From positions 5,036,501 to 5,100,500 of the forward strand of contig NZ_LT629758.1 in NCBI RefSeq assembly GCF_900104725.1: a stretch of DNA of 64,000 bases. The letters are read 5' to 3'. Of the stretch, positions 1-39,387 are shown in pieces. The translations under genes were made by a program, and so were the position numbers. This DNA is from Actinoplanes derwentensis. Its GTDB lineage: Bacteria; Actinomycetota; Actinomycetes; Mycobacteriales; Micromonosporaceae. How positions within the stretch are numbered: position 1 is the stretch's first letter; every line of letters starts with the position of its first letter. The notes below the pieces were generated by a model. The model made no database searches. It saw only the letters and a program-made list of their open reading frames with translations, and was not told where the DNA came from.

Positions 1-2621
1 CCCAGGTTCCCGGACGGCTTCCAGTCACCGGCGTCCGCGCCGATCAGCCCGGAGGCATCCGGGGAGTCCGGGACGCCTCCGCCCGGGGTTCCGCCACCCG
101 GGGCGCCCGGCGAGCCAGGCATCATCGGCATGCCCGAGCTGGGCAGTCCCGCGCCCGGTCCGGTCGTACCCGGTGTGGTCTGCGTGCCCGGTGTGGTCTC
201 GACGACCGGGAGATCCGGCAACCGCGGCGCGGTGGCCCCGTCGAAGCCGCCACCGCCGGGAACCGCACCGCCGGACCCGTTCGGGATTCCCACGTCCGGC
301 ACGAGCTGCTGCCAGTCGGAGCCGTCGCCTTCGACGAGCCCCTTCGAGTCCGGGGCGTCGGGGAGACCGGTGCCACCTCCGGCTCCGGCACCGGGAGCGC
401 CGCCACCGGGCATACCCGGCATCATCGGCGACTGGAGACCACCACTACCCGGCACCGCACCCGACGACGAACCCGGCCCCTCGACGGCTCCCAGCGACGG
501 GGACTGCCAGTCCGAGCCGTCACCTTCCACGAGCCCCTTCGAGTCCGGGGCCTCCGGCACACCCGAACCACCACCGGCACCCCCACCGGGGGCACCACCA
601 CCGGGCATACCCGGCATCATCGGCTGCTGGAGACCACCACTACCCGGCACCGCACCCGACGACGAGCCCGGCCCTTCGACACCACCGAACGACGGCGACT
701 TCCAATCGGTCGCATCGCCTTCCACAAGCCCCTTCGAATCGGGAGCCTCCGGCACACCGGCACCACCGCCGGCACCCCCACCGGGAGCACCACCACCGGG
801 CATACCCGGCATCATCGGCTGCTGGAGACCACCACTACCCGGCACCGCACCCGACGACGAACCGGGCACATCCACACCACCGAACGACGGCGACTTCCAA
901 TCGGTCGCATCGCCCTCGACAAGGCCCTTCGAATCCGGGGCCTCCGGCACACCCGAACCACCACCGGCACCCCCACCGGGAGCACCACCACCGGGCATAC
1001 CCGGCATCATCGGCTGCTGGAATCCGCTGCCGCCGGTGCCCGGCGAGGCGCCGCCCGGCGAGTTCGGGATGTCCACGCCGGTGAATCCACCGGGCTTGAA
1101 GTCATCGTTGTCGCCGAGCAGGCCGTTCGCGTCGGGCTTCTCGGGGAGGCCGACACCGCCGCCCGCGCCCGCGCCACCGCCACCGGCTCCGGGTGAACCC
1201 ATGCCGGGGATGCTCGGCGGGTTGAAGCCGGTTCCCCCTCCGGTGCCACCGCCGCCTGGAGTCCGACCGCCCAGCTCGCCGGGACCGGTGACCGTCGGTG
1301 GCCGTACCGAGTTGCCGCCACCGGCGCCGTTGCTGTTGCCGCCTCCGGTGCCACCGGCCGGGGCTTTGATCACTGGGGGGATGACGGCGGCGGCGTTACC
1401 GGATCCGCCACCGGCACCGCCCGGCGGGTTGATCACCGGGGCTTCGAAGCCCGGCAGGCCGGCTCCGGTTCCGCCACCGGCACCGCCGGTACCGCCGGGC
1501 GTGCGGCCGCCGACCTCCCCCGGGCCGTTGAACGCCGGCGGGTTGACGGCGGAGTTGGCACCACCGGGTCCACTGATGTTCGGGCTGTTGAAAGCGGGGG
1601 TGGTGACGCTCGCGAAGTTGCCGGAGCCGGGGCCGGAGCTGTTGAACGCCGGTGTGGTGACGTTGCCCGGCCCGCCCTTGAGGGCGGGGGTGGTGATGCT
1701 GTTGAGGTTCGGCGTCGTGATGTTCGGCACCGTGATGTTCGACGGCGCGGTGATCACCGGTGTGGTGACCCCCTTGATGTTGGGGGTGGTGAACACCGGT
1801 GTCGTGAGCGTCTGCGTCGTGAAGGCCACGGTGGTGAGGTTCATCGTCGTGGTCTTCGGCATGGTCGGCGTGGTGATGGCCGACGTGGGCATGGTGACCC
1901 CGGACGTGCCCGCCTTGTCGGTGGTCATCTTGTACTGGGTGGCCACCGTGTCGACGACCTGCGCCATCTGTTCGGCCATCGGCTTCTCGTACTCGGTGCC
2001 GCTGATCGGCACCGGTGCGTTGCTGTTGCCACCGACGCCGTTCTGTGAGGCGATCGACGCCCAGGCACGGTCCAGATAGGAGATCGTCTGCTGACCCCAG
2101 GACAGATAGTTGGCGGCGTCGTAGAGCTGCGACGGCAGCGAGTTGAGGTTCGTCGACGAGTTGATGTTGTTGGCGGCGGTGTCGGAGTGCGGAATCGCGC
2201 CACCGGCCAGGTGCTCGGCCTGTTTACCCAACAGGTCGGCGTAGAAGTTCATCTTGTCCTGGAACGCGGTGGCGGCCGGGCCCTTCCATGCCTTGTCGTC
2301 GCCGATCATCGACTTGGTCGTCGACCGGATGGTCTGCTCCAGCCAGATCAGCAGGTCCTGCGTCGCCTGGAAGGCACGCGCGGCCTCGACGACGGACGCC
2401 ACGTTGACCCGGCTGGCCGCGTAGTTCGAGCCCGCGTCGGTGGTCAGCGCCGCACCGCCGTTGACGGCGGCCTCGAGCTTCCGCCATCCACGGGTCTCGG
2501 TGGCCCAGGTCTTGTAGTCGTACAGGTCCCCGACAGGGATCACCTTCGGCGGGAATGTGGATGCCGATTCCGACGGGTCGTTCCATCCGTCGAGCTTGGT
2601 TTCACCGAGACCGTTGCCCAT
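1..2621 (-). CDS. Large WXG-domain type VII secretion substrate with Gly/Pro-rich repeat tail (partial, runs off left edge)
   Basis: The frame is open from an ATG at 2621 to the window edge, giving 873 residues without a stop. The start follows a GAGGACAGGGA ribosome binding stretch. Residues about 1-215 form a helical domain containing a WxG-type turn (WKGPAATAF near residue 112), typical of WXG100/PPE-like substrates of type VII secretion. From about residue 230 the chain becomes Thr/Pro-rich with repeated TTPxFN-type motifs. It then becomes very Gly/Pro/Ala-rich and contains four 65-residue tandem repeats. No signal peptide or membrane helix is seen. It is the last visible gene of a minus-strand run with two WXG100 proteins, which supports an exported role. 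By inference it is a PPE-like or EspB-like surface or secreted protein; its C-terminus is not visible. Confidence 0.8.
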   Translation of the reverse strand, partial: MGNGLGETKLDGWNDPSESASTFPPKVIPVGDLYDYKTWATETRGWRKLEAAVNGGAALTTDAGSNYAASRVNVASVVEAARAFQATQDLLIWLEQTIRSTTKSMIGDDKAWKGPAATAFQDKMNFYADLLGKQAEHLAGGAIPHSDTAANNINSSTNLNSLPSQLYDAANYLSWGQQTISYLDRAWASIASQNGVGGNSNAPVPISGTEYEKPMAEQMAQVVDTVATQYKMTTDKAGTSGVTMPTSAITTPTMPKTTTMNLTTVAFTTQTLTTPVFTTPNIKGVTTPVITAPSNITVPNITTPNLNSITTPALKGGPGNVTTPAFNSSGPGSGNFASVTTPAFNSPNISGPGGANSAVNPPAFNGPGEVGGRTPGGTGGAGGGTGAGLPGFEAPVINPPGGAGGGSGNAAAVIPPVIKAPAGGTGGGNSNGAGGGNSVRPPTVTGPGELGGRTPGGGGTGGGTGFNPPSIPGMGSPGAGGGGAGAGGGVGLPEKPDANGLLGDNDDFKPGGFTGVDIPNSPGGASPGTGGSGFQQPMMPGMPGGGAPGGGAGGGSGVPEAPDSKGLVEGDATDWKSPSFGGVDVPGSSSGAVPGSGGLQQPMMPGMPGGGAPGGGAGGGAGVPEAPDSKGLVEGDATDWKSPSFGGVEGPGSSSGAVPGSGGLQQPMMPGMPGGGAPGGGAGGGSGVPEAPDSKGLVEGDGSDWQSPSLGAVEGPGSSSGAVPGSGGLQSPMMPGMPGGGAPGAGAGGGTGLPDAPDSKGLVEGDGSDWQQLVPDVGIPNGSGGAVPGGGGFDGATAPRLPDLPVVETTPGTQTTPGTTGPGAGLPSSGMPMMPGSPGAPGGGTPGGGVPDSPDASGLIGADAGDWKPSGNL
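315..1035 (-). repeat. 195-bp in-frame tandem repeat (four copies)
   Basis: An invariant CATACCCGGCATCATCGGC block recurs at about 411, 606, 801 and 996, exactly 195 bp apart. On the coding (minus) strand each unit encodes 65 residues containing PMMPGMPGGGAPG, VPEAPDSKGLVEGD and DW(K/Q)SPS. More degenerate copies flank the array on both sides. Units are highly similar in DNA as well as protein, implying recent expansion or homogenisation. Confidence 0.9.
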
Positions 2622-2691
2622 TCCCTGTCCTCAATGCGAGCACTACCCAAAGCGGTTTCAACACCGAAGAGCCTTGCGGTCGTACGTACGG

Positions 2692-3528
2692 CTAGTTGCC
2701 GTCGGTCTTGATGGTCTTCGCTCCGTAGCCGCCCAGGCCGTCGAGCCCCTTGAACGACTCGCCCATGATCGCGGTGAGTTTGTCCGTCGTGAGCGAGTTG
2801 AGCTCTTCGAGGTTCTTGTACTCACCGGCCATCTTCAGCAGGGCTTCCGCCACCGCGATGAGGGAGGTGTTCATGTTGACCAGCATGTCTTTCATATCGC
2901 CCTTGACGCCGCCGTCCTGGGCCGTCGCCCCGACGATCGCCTGGCGCAGCACCTCGGCCCGCGCGAAGCCACCCGGCTTGGGGTCCACCGCGTTCAGCTG
3001 GTCCACCGTCGACAGCAGGACGTTGCCGGGGCCGGTGAGCTTCTGCAGCACCTCTTTCGCGAACCACTCCAGAGCGGCGGTGTTGACTGCCACGCCATTG
3101 GTCGCGGCGGCGTCACCCTTGAACCCGCCGATGGCCGGCGGCTTGAAACCAGAGCCGGTCGGGGTGGTGTTCTCGTCGATCCAGTCGGACTGCGAGTTGA
3201 AGGCCGGCGGCCGCACGTTCGAGGGATCGGTGATCTGTCCCTTGTAATCCTTGACCAGCTTCTTCCAGCCCTCGGTGTCGAGGATGTTCGCGCTGTACCA
3301 GTCCCGCGACTCGACCCATTCCGGGTGCTCGCCACGGACCGAGTCCTTCCAGGTGTCGTAGTTGACACCGGTCCGGTCGTTCGAGTGCTTGTTGTAGTAC
3401 GCCATCCACGAGTCGTGGGCCGCCTGCGTGGTCCCGGCCGGGTAGCCCTTGGCCTCGTCATGCGTGGAATAGGCGTGCATCGCGGTGATGGCTTTCTCGT
3501 TCGGGTAACCCCAGTCGACACTGGCCAT
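2692..3528 (-). CDS. Unrecognised type VII locus protein, helical C-terminal half
   Basis: The ATG at 3528 is chosen because GGAG lies 9 bases upstream; a GTG at 3543 would overlap that site. The product is 278 residues. I do not recognise the family. The N-terminal half is rich in Trp and Tyr (WGYP near the start, SWMAYYNK, SRDWYSAN). The C-terminal half, about residues 150-265, is predicted to be mostly helical, with long amphipathic stretches such as MNTSLIAVAEALLKMAGEY. It may therefore adopt an ESX-substrate-like helical bundle. There is no signal peptide or membrane segment. It lies 70 bp before the large WXG-domain gene and downstream of a WXG100 gene on the same strand. It is probably co-transcribed, as a partner or chaperone of that substrate. 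Confidence 0.7.
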   Translation of the reverse strand: MASVDWGYPNEKAITAMHAYSTHDEAKGYPAGTTQAAHDSWMAYYNKHSNDRTGVNYDTWKDSVRGEHPEWVESRDWYSANILDTEGWKKLVKDYKGQITDPSNVRPPAFNSQSDWIDENTTPTGSGFKPPAIGGFKGDAAATNGVAVNTAALEWFAKEVLQKLTGPGNVLLSTVDQLNAVDPKPGGFARAEVLRQAIVGATAQDGGVKGDMKDMLVNMNTSLIAVAEALLKMAGEYKNLEELNSLTTDKLTAIMGESFKGLDGLGGYGAKTIKTDGN

Positions 3529-3679
3529 GACATTCCACTCCACTCGGTGCTCGGTGTTCGGCGTACGCGGGTACGGACAAAGGCGGAAAGCCCAGCGGCC
3601 CGGGTCATCGAGCGCACCGGGCCGGGGAGGACAACAGGGCTGCCGCGCCGGAGGGCACGACAGCCACGCGACGTGTGGA

Positions 3680-3982
3680 TCAGCCGCCGCGGACGTCGTT
3701 CCAGATCATCGCGTGGCGCTGCTCGGTGGTGCCGTAGTTGTCCGAGATGGTCAGCAGCGTCTGCCGCGCCTGCTCGAGGTAGACGACCATGTTGTCGGCC
3801 GCGTTGTTCCACGCCAGCTTCGAGACGTAGTACTGGTCGCGGGCGGCACCGGTCCACTCCTTGAGGCTGGCCTCGACCGTGGACTCCATCTCGTCGAGCG
3901 ACGTCTGGATCTTCTTGTTGATGTTGTTCATGTCGGTCAGAACAGCGTCTGCCTGCACGAAGTCGAAGGTGTAGTTGGACAT
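3680..3982 (-). CDS. WXG100 family ESAT-6-like protein
   Basis: A 100-residue protein of the usual WXG100 length. A central WTG turn (KEWTGAARDQY, about residue 43) lies between two long amphipathic helices. The C-terminal helix carries a YLEQARQTL segment like those of the family. The start is supported by GAAAGGA a few bases upstream. WXG100 proteins fold as helical hairpins, dimerise with a partner and are exported by the type VII (ESX) system without a cleaved signal. The adjacent WXG100 gene 39 bp upstream is the likely heterodimer partner, in the arrangement of EsxA/EsxB pairs. A bulkier YxxxD-type export signal is not obvious; EQARQ occupies that region. The WXG assignment is firm; the substrate or signalling role is inferred. 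Confidence 0.9.
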   Translation of the reverse strand: MSNYTFDFVQADAVLTDMNNINKKIQTSLDEMESTVEASLKEWTGAARDQYYVSKLAWNNAADNMVVYLEQARQTLLTISDNYGTTEQRHAMIWNDVRGG

Positions 3983-4021
3983 GTCAGTCCTTTCGGGAGG
4001 TCAGGGGTTCAGGACTTCGGC

Positions 4022-4342
4022 TCAGAAGCCGGGCAGGGCGGCGCCGAACGACTGCGCCACGCTGGCGGCCTCGTCCTCGGCGGACTGGTAGCCCTTGGTG
4101 GTCACACCCATGACCTCGAGCATCTTGATCAGCTCGTTGATGACCTGCTGGAAGGCCCGCTCCCAGTTGTCCATCGCCTGGTTGAAGCCCTGGGACGCCG
4201 ACCCGGTCCAGGAGGCGAGCAGGATGGCCATCTGGCCGTTCACCGAGCGCAGATCACCGGTGAAAAGGGTCGCCTTGTCGGAAAACTCCTGGGCAGCCCT
4301 CTGCATACCCGGTTCGGTAGTGCTAACGGCAGGCATCGTCAC
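4022..4342 (-). CDS. WXG100 family ESAT-6-like protein, partner of the next gene
   Basis: A 106-residue protein from a GTG at 4342, seven bases after AGGAG. An ATG at 4336 is an alternative start. The longer open frame reaching 4507 has no ribosome site and atypical composition. The protein has a long first helix, a WTG turn (LASWTGSASQGF, about residue 45) and a second long helix, as expected for the WXG100 fold. It is the first gene of the minus-strand run and lies 39 bp before the second WXG100 gene. The pair probably forms a heterodimer that is exported or escorts larger substrates through the type VII apparatus. The C-terminus ends FGAALPGF without an evident YxxxD signal. Confidence 0.88.
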   Translation of the reverse strand: MTMPAVSTTEPGMQRAAQEFSDKATLFTGDLRSVNGQMAILLASWTGSASQGFNQAMDNWERAFQQVINELIKMLEVMGVTTKGYQSAEDEAASVAQSFGAALPGF

Positions 4343-4611
4343 GGCCGGACTCCTAACATCGCGAACTTGGCAGTGAAGAGTCTTGATGGAAAGGCCCACC
4401 GAACGACAACTCAGATGCGGGCTCGATGTCCGAACGTCGCCGAACATTGCACGACAGCGCTCCGTTCCGTCGTTGACGGGCCGAAAGGCCGGGTAGACCG
4501 GTTGCACTTTCAGGCACTTAGAGGGTGCCCATGGTTCCGGTGGCCGCTACGAGGATCTTCACTGGAAAACGGCGTCTTCATCAGACGGCGGCGTCGAGGG
4601 AGTGGTCCGGC
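4343..4611. promoter_or_regulatory. Divergent intergenic region between the two arms of the type VII locus
   Basis: These 269 bp separate the minus-strand WXG100 arm from the plus-strand arm leading to the giant gene, so promoters for both must lie here. It is slightly less GC-rich than the flanks. I could not pick out a convincing -35/-10 pair for either direction. It would shrink by about 80 bp if the plus-strand gene really starts at the ATG at 4531. Confidence 0.4.
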
Positions 4612-5028
4612 TTGAACTACAGCGAACGCATCGAAGGCCTGTTCCAGGAGTACGAGAAGCAGCGCAACAGCCTCACCGAGATGCAGGCCAAGATGAACGC
4701 GCTCTCGGCCACCGCCATGTCCCCACGTCGCGAGGTGAGCATCACCGTCGGCCAGAACGGCGTGCTGACCGACATCCAGTTCCCGTCCGCCGCCCACAAG
4801 CGTCTGACCACCGCCGATCTCACCAGACTCATCATGGAGACGTACGGCGACGCCAAGGAACAGGTGATGAACCAGGCCGCCGCGGTGCTGGCGCCGATGC
4901 TGCCGGACGGCCTCGATGCCCAGAAACTCGTCCGCGGGCAGGCCGGCGCCGACGCGTTCCTGCCCAAAGAGCCACGCATGGTGACCAGCGTGCGAGAGCT
5001 CCTGGCGCGGGGCGGTAACGCCGAATGA
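4612..5028 (+). CDS. YbaB/EbfC-like protein of the type VII locus
   Basis: A protein of 138 residues from a TTG at 4612, preceded by GAGGGAG. An ATG at 4531 after AGAGGG would add 27 residues with no family resemblance, so the start is uncertain. It has the YbaB/EbfC layout: an N-terminal helix rich in Glu/Gln/Lys, a central strand pair (VSITVGQNGVLTDIQF) and a C-terminal helix. YbaB proteins are nucleoid-associated DNA binders, but divergent copies are common beside actinobacterial ESX substrate genes, where their role is unknown. It overlaps the next gene by ATGA, so the two are translationally coupled. It opens the plus-strand run ending in the giant gene. A regulatory or chaperone-like role is inference. 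Confidence 0.75.
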   Translation: MNYSERIEGLFQEYEKQRNSLTEMQAKMNALSATAMSPRREVSITVGQNGVLTDIQFPSAAHKRLTTADLTRLIMETYGDAKEQVMNQAAAVLAPMLPDGLDAQKLVRGQAGADAFLPKEPRMVTSVRELLARGGNAE

Positions 5029-6107
5029 TCAACAACAACCCCGGTGGCCGGCTCTGGGTCGACCCGGACGGGGTGGAGGGCCTCGGACTCGCGTACGAGG
5101 GTCACGTGGAGCTCTACGACTCCTACCTGTCCCAGTTGACCGCCCTGCGTTCCCGGTACGCCAACGCGTGGGGTGACGACGACATGGGCAAACAGTTCTC
5201 CACCAAGTTCCTCGAAGGCATCGACAACCTCGAAGCGATCATCGGCGGGGTCAAGGGCACGCTGGCGTACACCTCGGCCGGTCTGACCGAGAGTGCCCGC
5301 GCCTACCGCGAAGCCGACGAGGCGGCCGCCGAGGTCACCGGCAAGATGTCCAAGAGCTTCGAAGGTCTCGACCGTCCGCTTCCGGCCGTCACACCCGCCG
5401 AGGGCTCGGTCCGGCGCGAGGCAGCCCGGACGACCCGGCACGCGGTCCGCGCCACCACGAACGAGGACGGCACCGTCCCGCTCCAGCCGATGCTCGCCGC
5501 CCGGCTCCCGGCGACCCCGGCGACCGACCCGGAGACCGGACAGCCCTTGCTCCAACGCGCGAGGACCGTCGAGGGCCAACTCCTCGAACCGGTGACCGGG
5601 GAACGGCAGCAGGCGGTGAAGGGCCGGACTCTGGAACCGGCCGAGGGCGCGCCGTTCTACAGCTCACGCAAGCCGGTCGAGCCCGCGTACTCGCCGCTGC
5701 TTCCGGCCGAACCGGGCCTGCCGCTGGAGCCGACCCAGTCGCACGCGAGAAGTTCCTACCATGCGGCGACGCCCGCGATGCCGGCCATCTCGTCGATGTA
5801 CATGCAGCCGTCGTACTCGACCGCTCACGTCGGCGGCGAGCCTCTCCCCCAGGGCTACCAGTTGATCTCACTGAACCCGTTCGAGGACGGCAGCACCCGG
5901 GTCGACGCGAATCTGTACGACTCGGTCACCCCGCTGACCGGCGCCGCGGTCACCAATCCCGACGGAACGGTCATCGATCCGGGCAAGGGCCAGTTCTTCG
6001 TGGTCAAGGAGAACCCGAAGGTGGACCCGACCGCGACCGGTTACGAGCCGTTCGTGCTGAGCTATGCCGCCGACGGCACCCCGACCCCGATCTACACCGG
6101 CTTCTGA
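5025..6107 (+). CDS. WXG100-like N-terminal domain protein with variable C-terminal region
   Basis: A 360-residue protein whose ATG overlaps the preceding TGA. Residues about 20-110 form two helices around a WGDDDMGKQF turn, a WXG-like arrangement. Residues about 120-240 are a Pro/Arg-rich linker with repeated PxTxxPExGxPLL-like segments. The last 100 residues, from about GYQLISLNPFEDGS, form a small beta-rich domain (YDSVTPLTG, KGQFFVVKE) that I do not recognise. The ending YAADGTPTPIYTGF is reminiscent of glycine/tyrosine-ended domains of other type VII locus proteins. It lies 24 bp upstream of the giant gene, almost certainly in the same transcript. It could be a co-secreted partner or adaptor for the giant protein's WXG-like N-terminus. 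Confidence 0.75.
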   Translation: MINNNPGGRLWVDPDGVEGLGLAYEGHVELYDSYLSQLTALRSRYANAWGDDDMGKQFSTKFLEGIDNLEAIIGGVKGTLAYTSAGLTESARAYREADEAAAEVTGKMSKSFEGLDRPLPAVTPAEGSVRREAARTTRHAVRATTNEDGTVPLQPMLAARLPATPATDPETGQPLLQRARTVEGQLLEPVTGERQQAVKGRTLEPAEGAPFYSSRKPVEPAYSPLLPAEPGLPLEPTQSHARSSYHAATPAMPAISSMYMQPSYSTAHVGGEPLPQGYQLISLNPFEDGSTRVDANLYDSVTPLTGAAVTNPDGTVIDPGKGQFFVVKENPKVDPTATGYEPFVLSYAADGTPTPIYTGF

Positions 6108-6131
6108 GCGCCTGACCGGCGATAACCCGAC

Positions 6132-37484
<31,353 letters not shown>

Positions 37485-37588
37485 GGAAGCGTGAAGGACG
37501 GGCAAGGCCGGGCCGCGAGCGAGCGGTCCGGCGTCGCTGATGTGATCGAATACTTTCCGACGTGTCCGGGCCGGAGGTGAGGGGAACG

Positions 37589-37723
37589 ATGGCCGATCTC
37601 GACGGCGAGTTCTCCGCCACGCCCGATCCGCCCGGTCCCGCGCTGCTGGATCTCACGCGGGCGCGGAGCATCGCGCGCTCGCCATGCTGCTGGCGCGCGC
37701 CGGAGAAGGAGAATCATGGCTGA
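37589..37723 (+). CDS. Possible 44-residue small protein or translational leader
   Basis: An ATG at 37589 is preceded at 8 bases by GGAGGTGA, a near-perfect anti-Shine-Dalgarno complement and one of the best ribosome sites seen in the window. The frame ends at a TGA (37721-37723) inside the start of the next gene, overlapping it by 8 bases. The product has a Pro/Asp-rich first half and a CCWR motif. No homology is recognised and the codon pattern is only moderately convincing. It may encode a real small protein, or act as a coupled leader for the operon that follows. Confidence 0.4.
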   Translation: MADLDGEFSATPDPPGPALLDLTRARSIARSPCCWRAPEKENHG

Positions 37724-38312
37724 CCGGCCGGACGAGACGTATTTCCTGCTGATGGACCCGGAATGGCAGCGCCGGGAGGGCGACGAGACACCGCCGATGC
37801 GGTCCGTGGTCGGTCTGTGGCCGATCGCCGCGGACGGCTCGATGGGCCGGTTCCGCAGCAACCCGGAATACGTGCCGCTGCGCCCGGAGTCGCCGACCGA
37901 CCCGATCGACGCGCTGCTGCGCCTGGCGATGCGCGGCGACGCCCGGATGGAACAGGTGCAGTTGGTCCTGCGGGACACCCTGCTCGACCTGGCGATGAAC
38001 GGCGACGGCCGCCCGCTGATCGTCCGTTCCCCCGACGACGTGCCGTGTGTCGTCGTCGCCACCTCGGGACTGCATCAGGCTCGCACGTTCGCCCCGGAGT
38101 GGCACCGGATCGAGCTGGAGACGCTTGTCGAGCGGCTCGCCGACGGCATCGACGTCATGATCAATCCGAACGGCCCGGCCGCGGTCCGCCTCACCGGCGA
38201 CTTCCTGCGGCACACCGCGCGCCTCAGCGACGAGGAGGTCACCGAGTTGCACGCGGCGTTCCGCGACGAGGAGGGCGTGGCCGTCGTCCCGTGGGAGATG
38301 GGCGCACGATGA
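37716..38312 (+). CDS. Type VII secretion system-associated protein (SseB-like), paralogue 1
   Basis: A 198-residue protein; GAAGGAG lies just upstream of the ATG. It opens with YFLLMDPEW and carries VVGLWPIAADGSMGRFRSNP, DPIDALLRLA, the strand RSPDDVPCVVVATS and NPxGPAAVRLTGDFL. This motif order is that of proteins annotated as type VII secretion system-associated in streptomycetes, with an SseB-like fold in the second half. It is the first of three tandem paralogues, followed with an ATGA overlap by the second. Cytoplasmic, with no signal peptide. Role inferred: chaperone or accessory factor for the giant protein, or immunity-like protection against it. The position directly behind the giant gene supports a functional link. 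Confidence 0.78.
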   Translation: MADRPDETYFLLMDPEWQRREGDETPPMRSVVGLWPIAADGSMGRFRSNPEYVPLRPESPTDPIDALLRLAMRGDARMEQVQLVLRDTLLDLAMNGDGRPLIVRSPDDVPCVVVATSGLHQARTFAPEWHRIELETLVERLADGIDVMINPNGPAAVRLTGDFLRHTARLSDEEVTELHAAFRDEEGVAVVPWEMGAR

Positions 38313-38896
38313 CCACCGAGAACTACTTCCTGCTGATGGATCCGGACTGGGCGCCGGCTGAGGCGGAGACGGTCCCGGACTTCGACGCGGTGATCGGGGT
38401 GTGGCCGCTGGCCGGGGACGGCTCCGTCGGGTCGTTCCTCGGTAACCCGGACTATCGGCCGCGCGACCTGAACGCGGTCGCCGACCCGCTCGACGCGATG
38501 TTCCGGCTGGCCGGCCGGGCCGAGGTGCGGGCCGAGCAGATCCAGTTGATCCTGCGGGACTCGCTCTTCGAGGTGGCGCTCAACGGCGACGGCCGCCCGC
38601 TGATCATGCGGTCGCCGGACGACGTCCCGTGCGTGGTGATCGCCACCAGCGGCCCCCGTAGGGAGCAGGCGACCGCGCCGCAGTGGCGGCGGATCGATCT
38701 CACCGAGCTGGTGTCACTGCTGCCGGACCGGGTGGACGTGCTGTTCAACCCGGGCAGCCCGGTGCCGTTCCGGCTGATCGGCGACTTCATCCGGGAGTCC
38801 CTGCTGATGAGCGACGAACAGATCGTCGAGGCGTACGAGGTGATCCGCGAGTCGCTGGGCGACCGTCGCCTGGAGGTCGTGCCGTGGCAGCTGTGA
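38309..38896 (+). CDS. Type VII secretion system-associated protein (SseB-like), paralogue 2
   Basis: 195 residues from an ATG overlapping the previous stop (ATGA). A longer upstream frame exists but reads out of frame through paralogue 1. It keeps all the paralogue 1 anchors: YFLLMDPDW, VIGVWPLAGDGSVGSF, a DPLDAMFRLA helix, RSPDDVPCVVIATS and NPGSPVPFRLIGDF. It has diverged mainly in charged surface positions. The tight coupling implies production in fixed ratio with its neighbours, consistent with hetero-oligomers or with one accessory protein per client module. No membrane or export features. Confidence 0.78.
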   Translation: MTTENYFLLMDPDWAPAEAETVPDFDAVIGVWPLAGDGSVGSFLGNPDYRPRDLNAVADPLDAMFRLAGRAEVRAEQIQLILRDSLFEVALNGDGRPLIMRSPDDVPCVVIATSGPRREQATAPQWRRIDLTELVSLLPDRVDVLFNPGSPVPFRLIGDFIRESLLMSDEQIVEAYEVIRESLGDRRLEVVPWQL

Positions 38897-39387
38897 ACGA
38901 CGACTTCCTGCTGCTTGTCGATCCGGAGTGGGAGAGCGACGACGAGGAGCCGCCGTTCGAGGCGGTCATCGGGATGTGGCCGGTCGAGCCGGACGGCACG
39001 ATGGGCCGGTTCCGCAGCAACCCGGAGTACTTCCCTCGCTTCGAGGAGTCCCCGTCCGATCCGATCGACGCGTTGTTGCGGCTCGCGCTGTCGGGTGAGA
39101 CGGAGATGGCGCAGCTCCGGACGGTCCTGCGTGACTCGACGTTCGAGCTGGCGATGAACGGTGACGGCAATCCGCTGGTGGACCGCTCTCCCGACGACGT
39201 CCGCTGTGTGATCGTCGCGACCAGCGCACCGCACCGGCAGCGGGTGGCGGCGCCGGAGTGGCGGCTGACCGACCTCGATCAGCTTCTGGCCGTCACCGCC
39301 GCGGAGGGTTACGACGCACTGTTCAACCCGGGCGGGCCGGCTCCGGTCCGCTTGGCCGTGGACTTCCTGCGGGAGGCGGCCGGATGA
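38884..39387 (+). CDS. Type VII secretion system-associated protein (SseB-like), paralogue 3
   Basis: 167 residues from a GTG at 38884, seven bases after GGAGG, giving a 13-base overlap with paralogue 2. A GTG at 38893 overlapping the stop is an alternative. It has DFLLLVDPEW, an acidic stretch (ESDDEEPP), VIGMWPVEPDGTMGRFRSNP, DPIDALLRLA, RSPDDVRCVIVATS and a shortened C-terminus ending in VRLAVDFLREAAG. It lacks the last 25-30 residues of the other two copies. Whether this short form is functional on its own or partners the longer copies is unknown. Confidence 0.75.
   Translation: MAAVNDDFLLLVDPEWESDDEEPPFEAVIGMWPVEPDGTMGRFRSNPEYFPRFEESPSDPIDALLRLALSGETEMAQLRTVLRDSTFELAMNGDGNPLVDRSPDDVRCVIVATSAPHRQRVAAPEWRLTDLDQLLAVTAAEGYDALFNPGGPAPVRLAVDFLREAAG

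Noticed and set aside
315..1035. CRISPR array
   Set aside because: Repeats are 195 bp, directly tandem, in-frame and without unique spacers; they are protein repeats. The 42-, 30- and 18-bp repeats in the giant gene are likewise coding.
130..2079. A 649-codon plus-strand frame rich in Pro
   Set aside because: It is the antisense of Gly/Pro-rich repeats in the minus-strand WXG-domain gene, has no ribosome site and only reads as Pro-Pro-Gly because of the GGX codons opposite.
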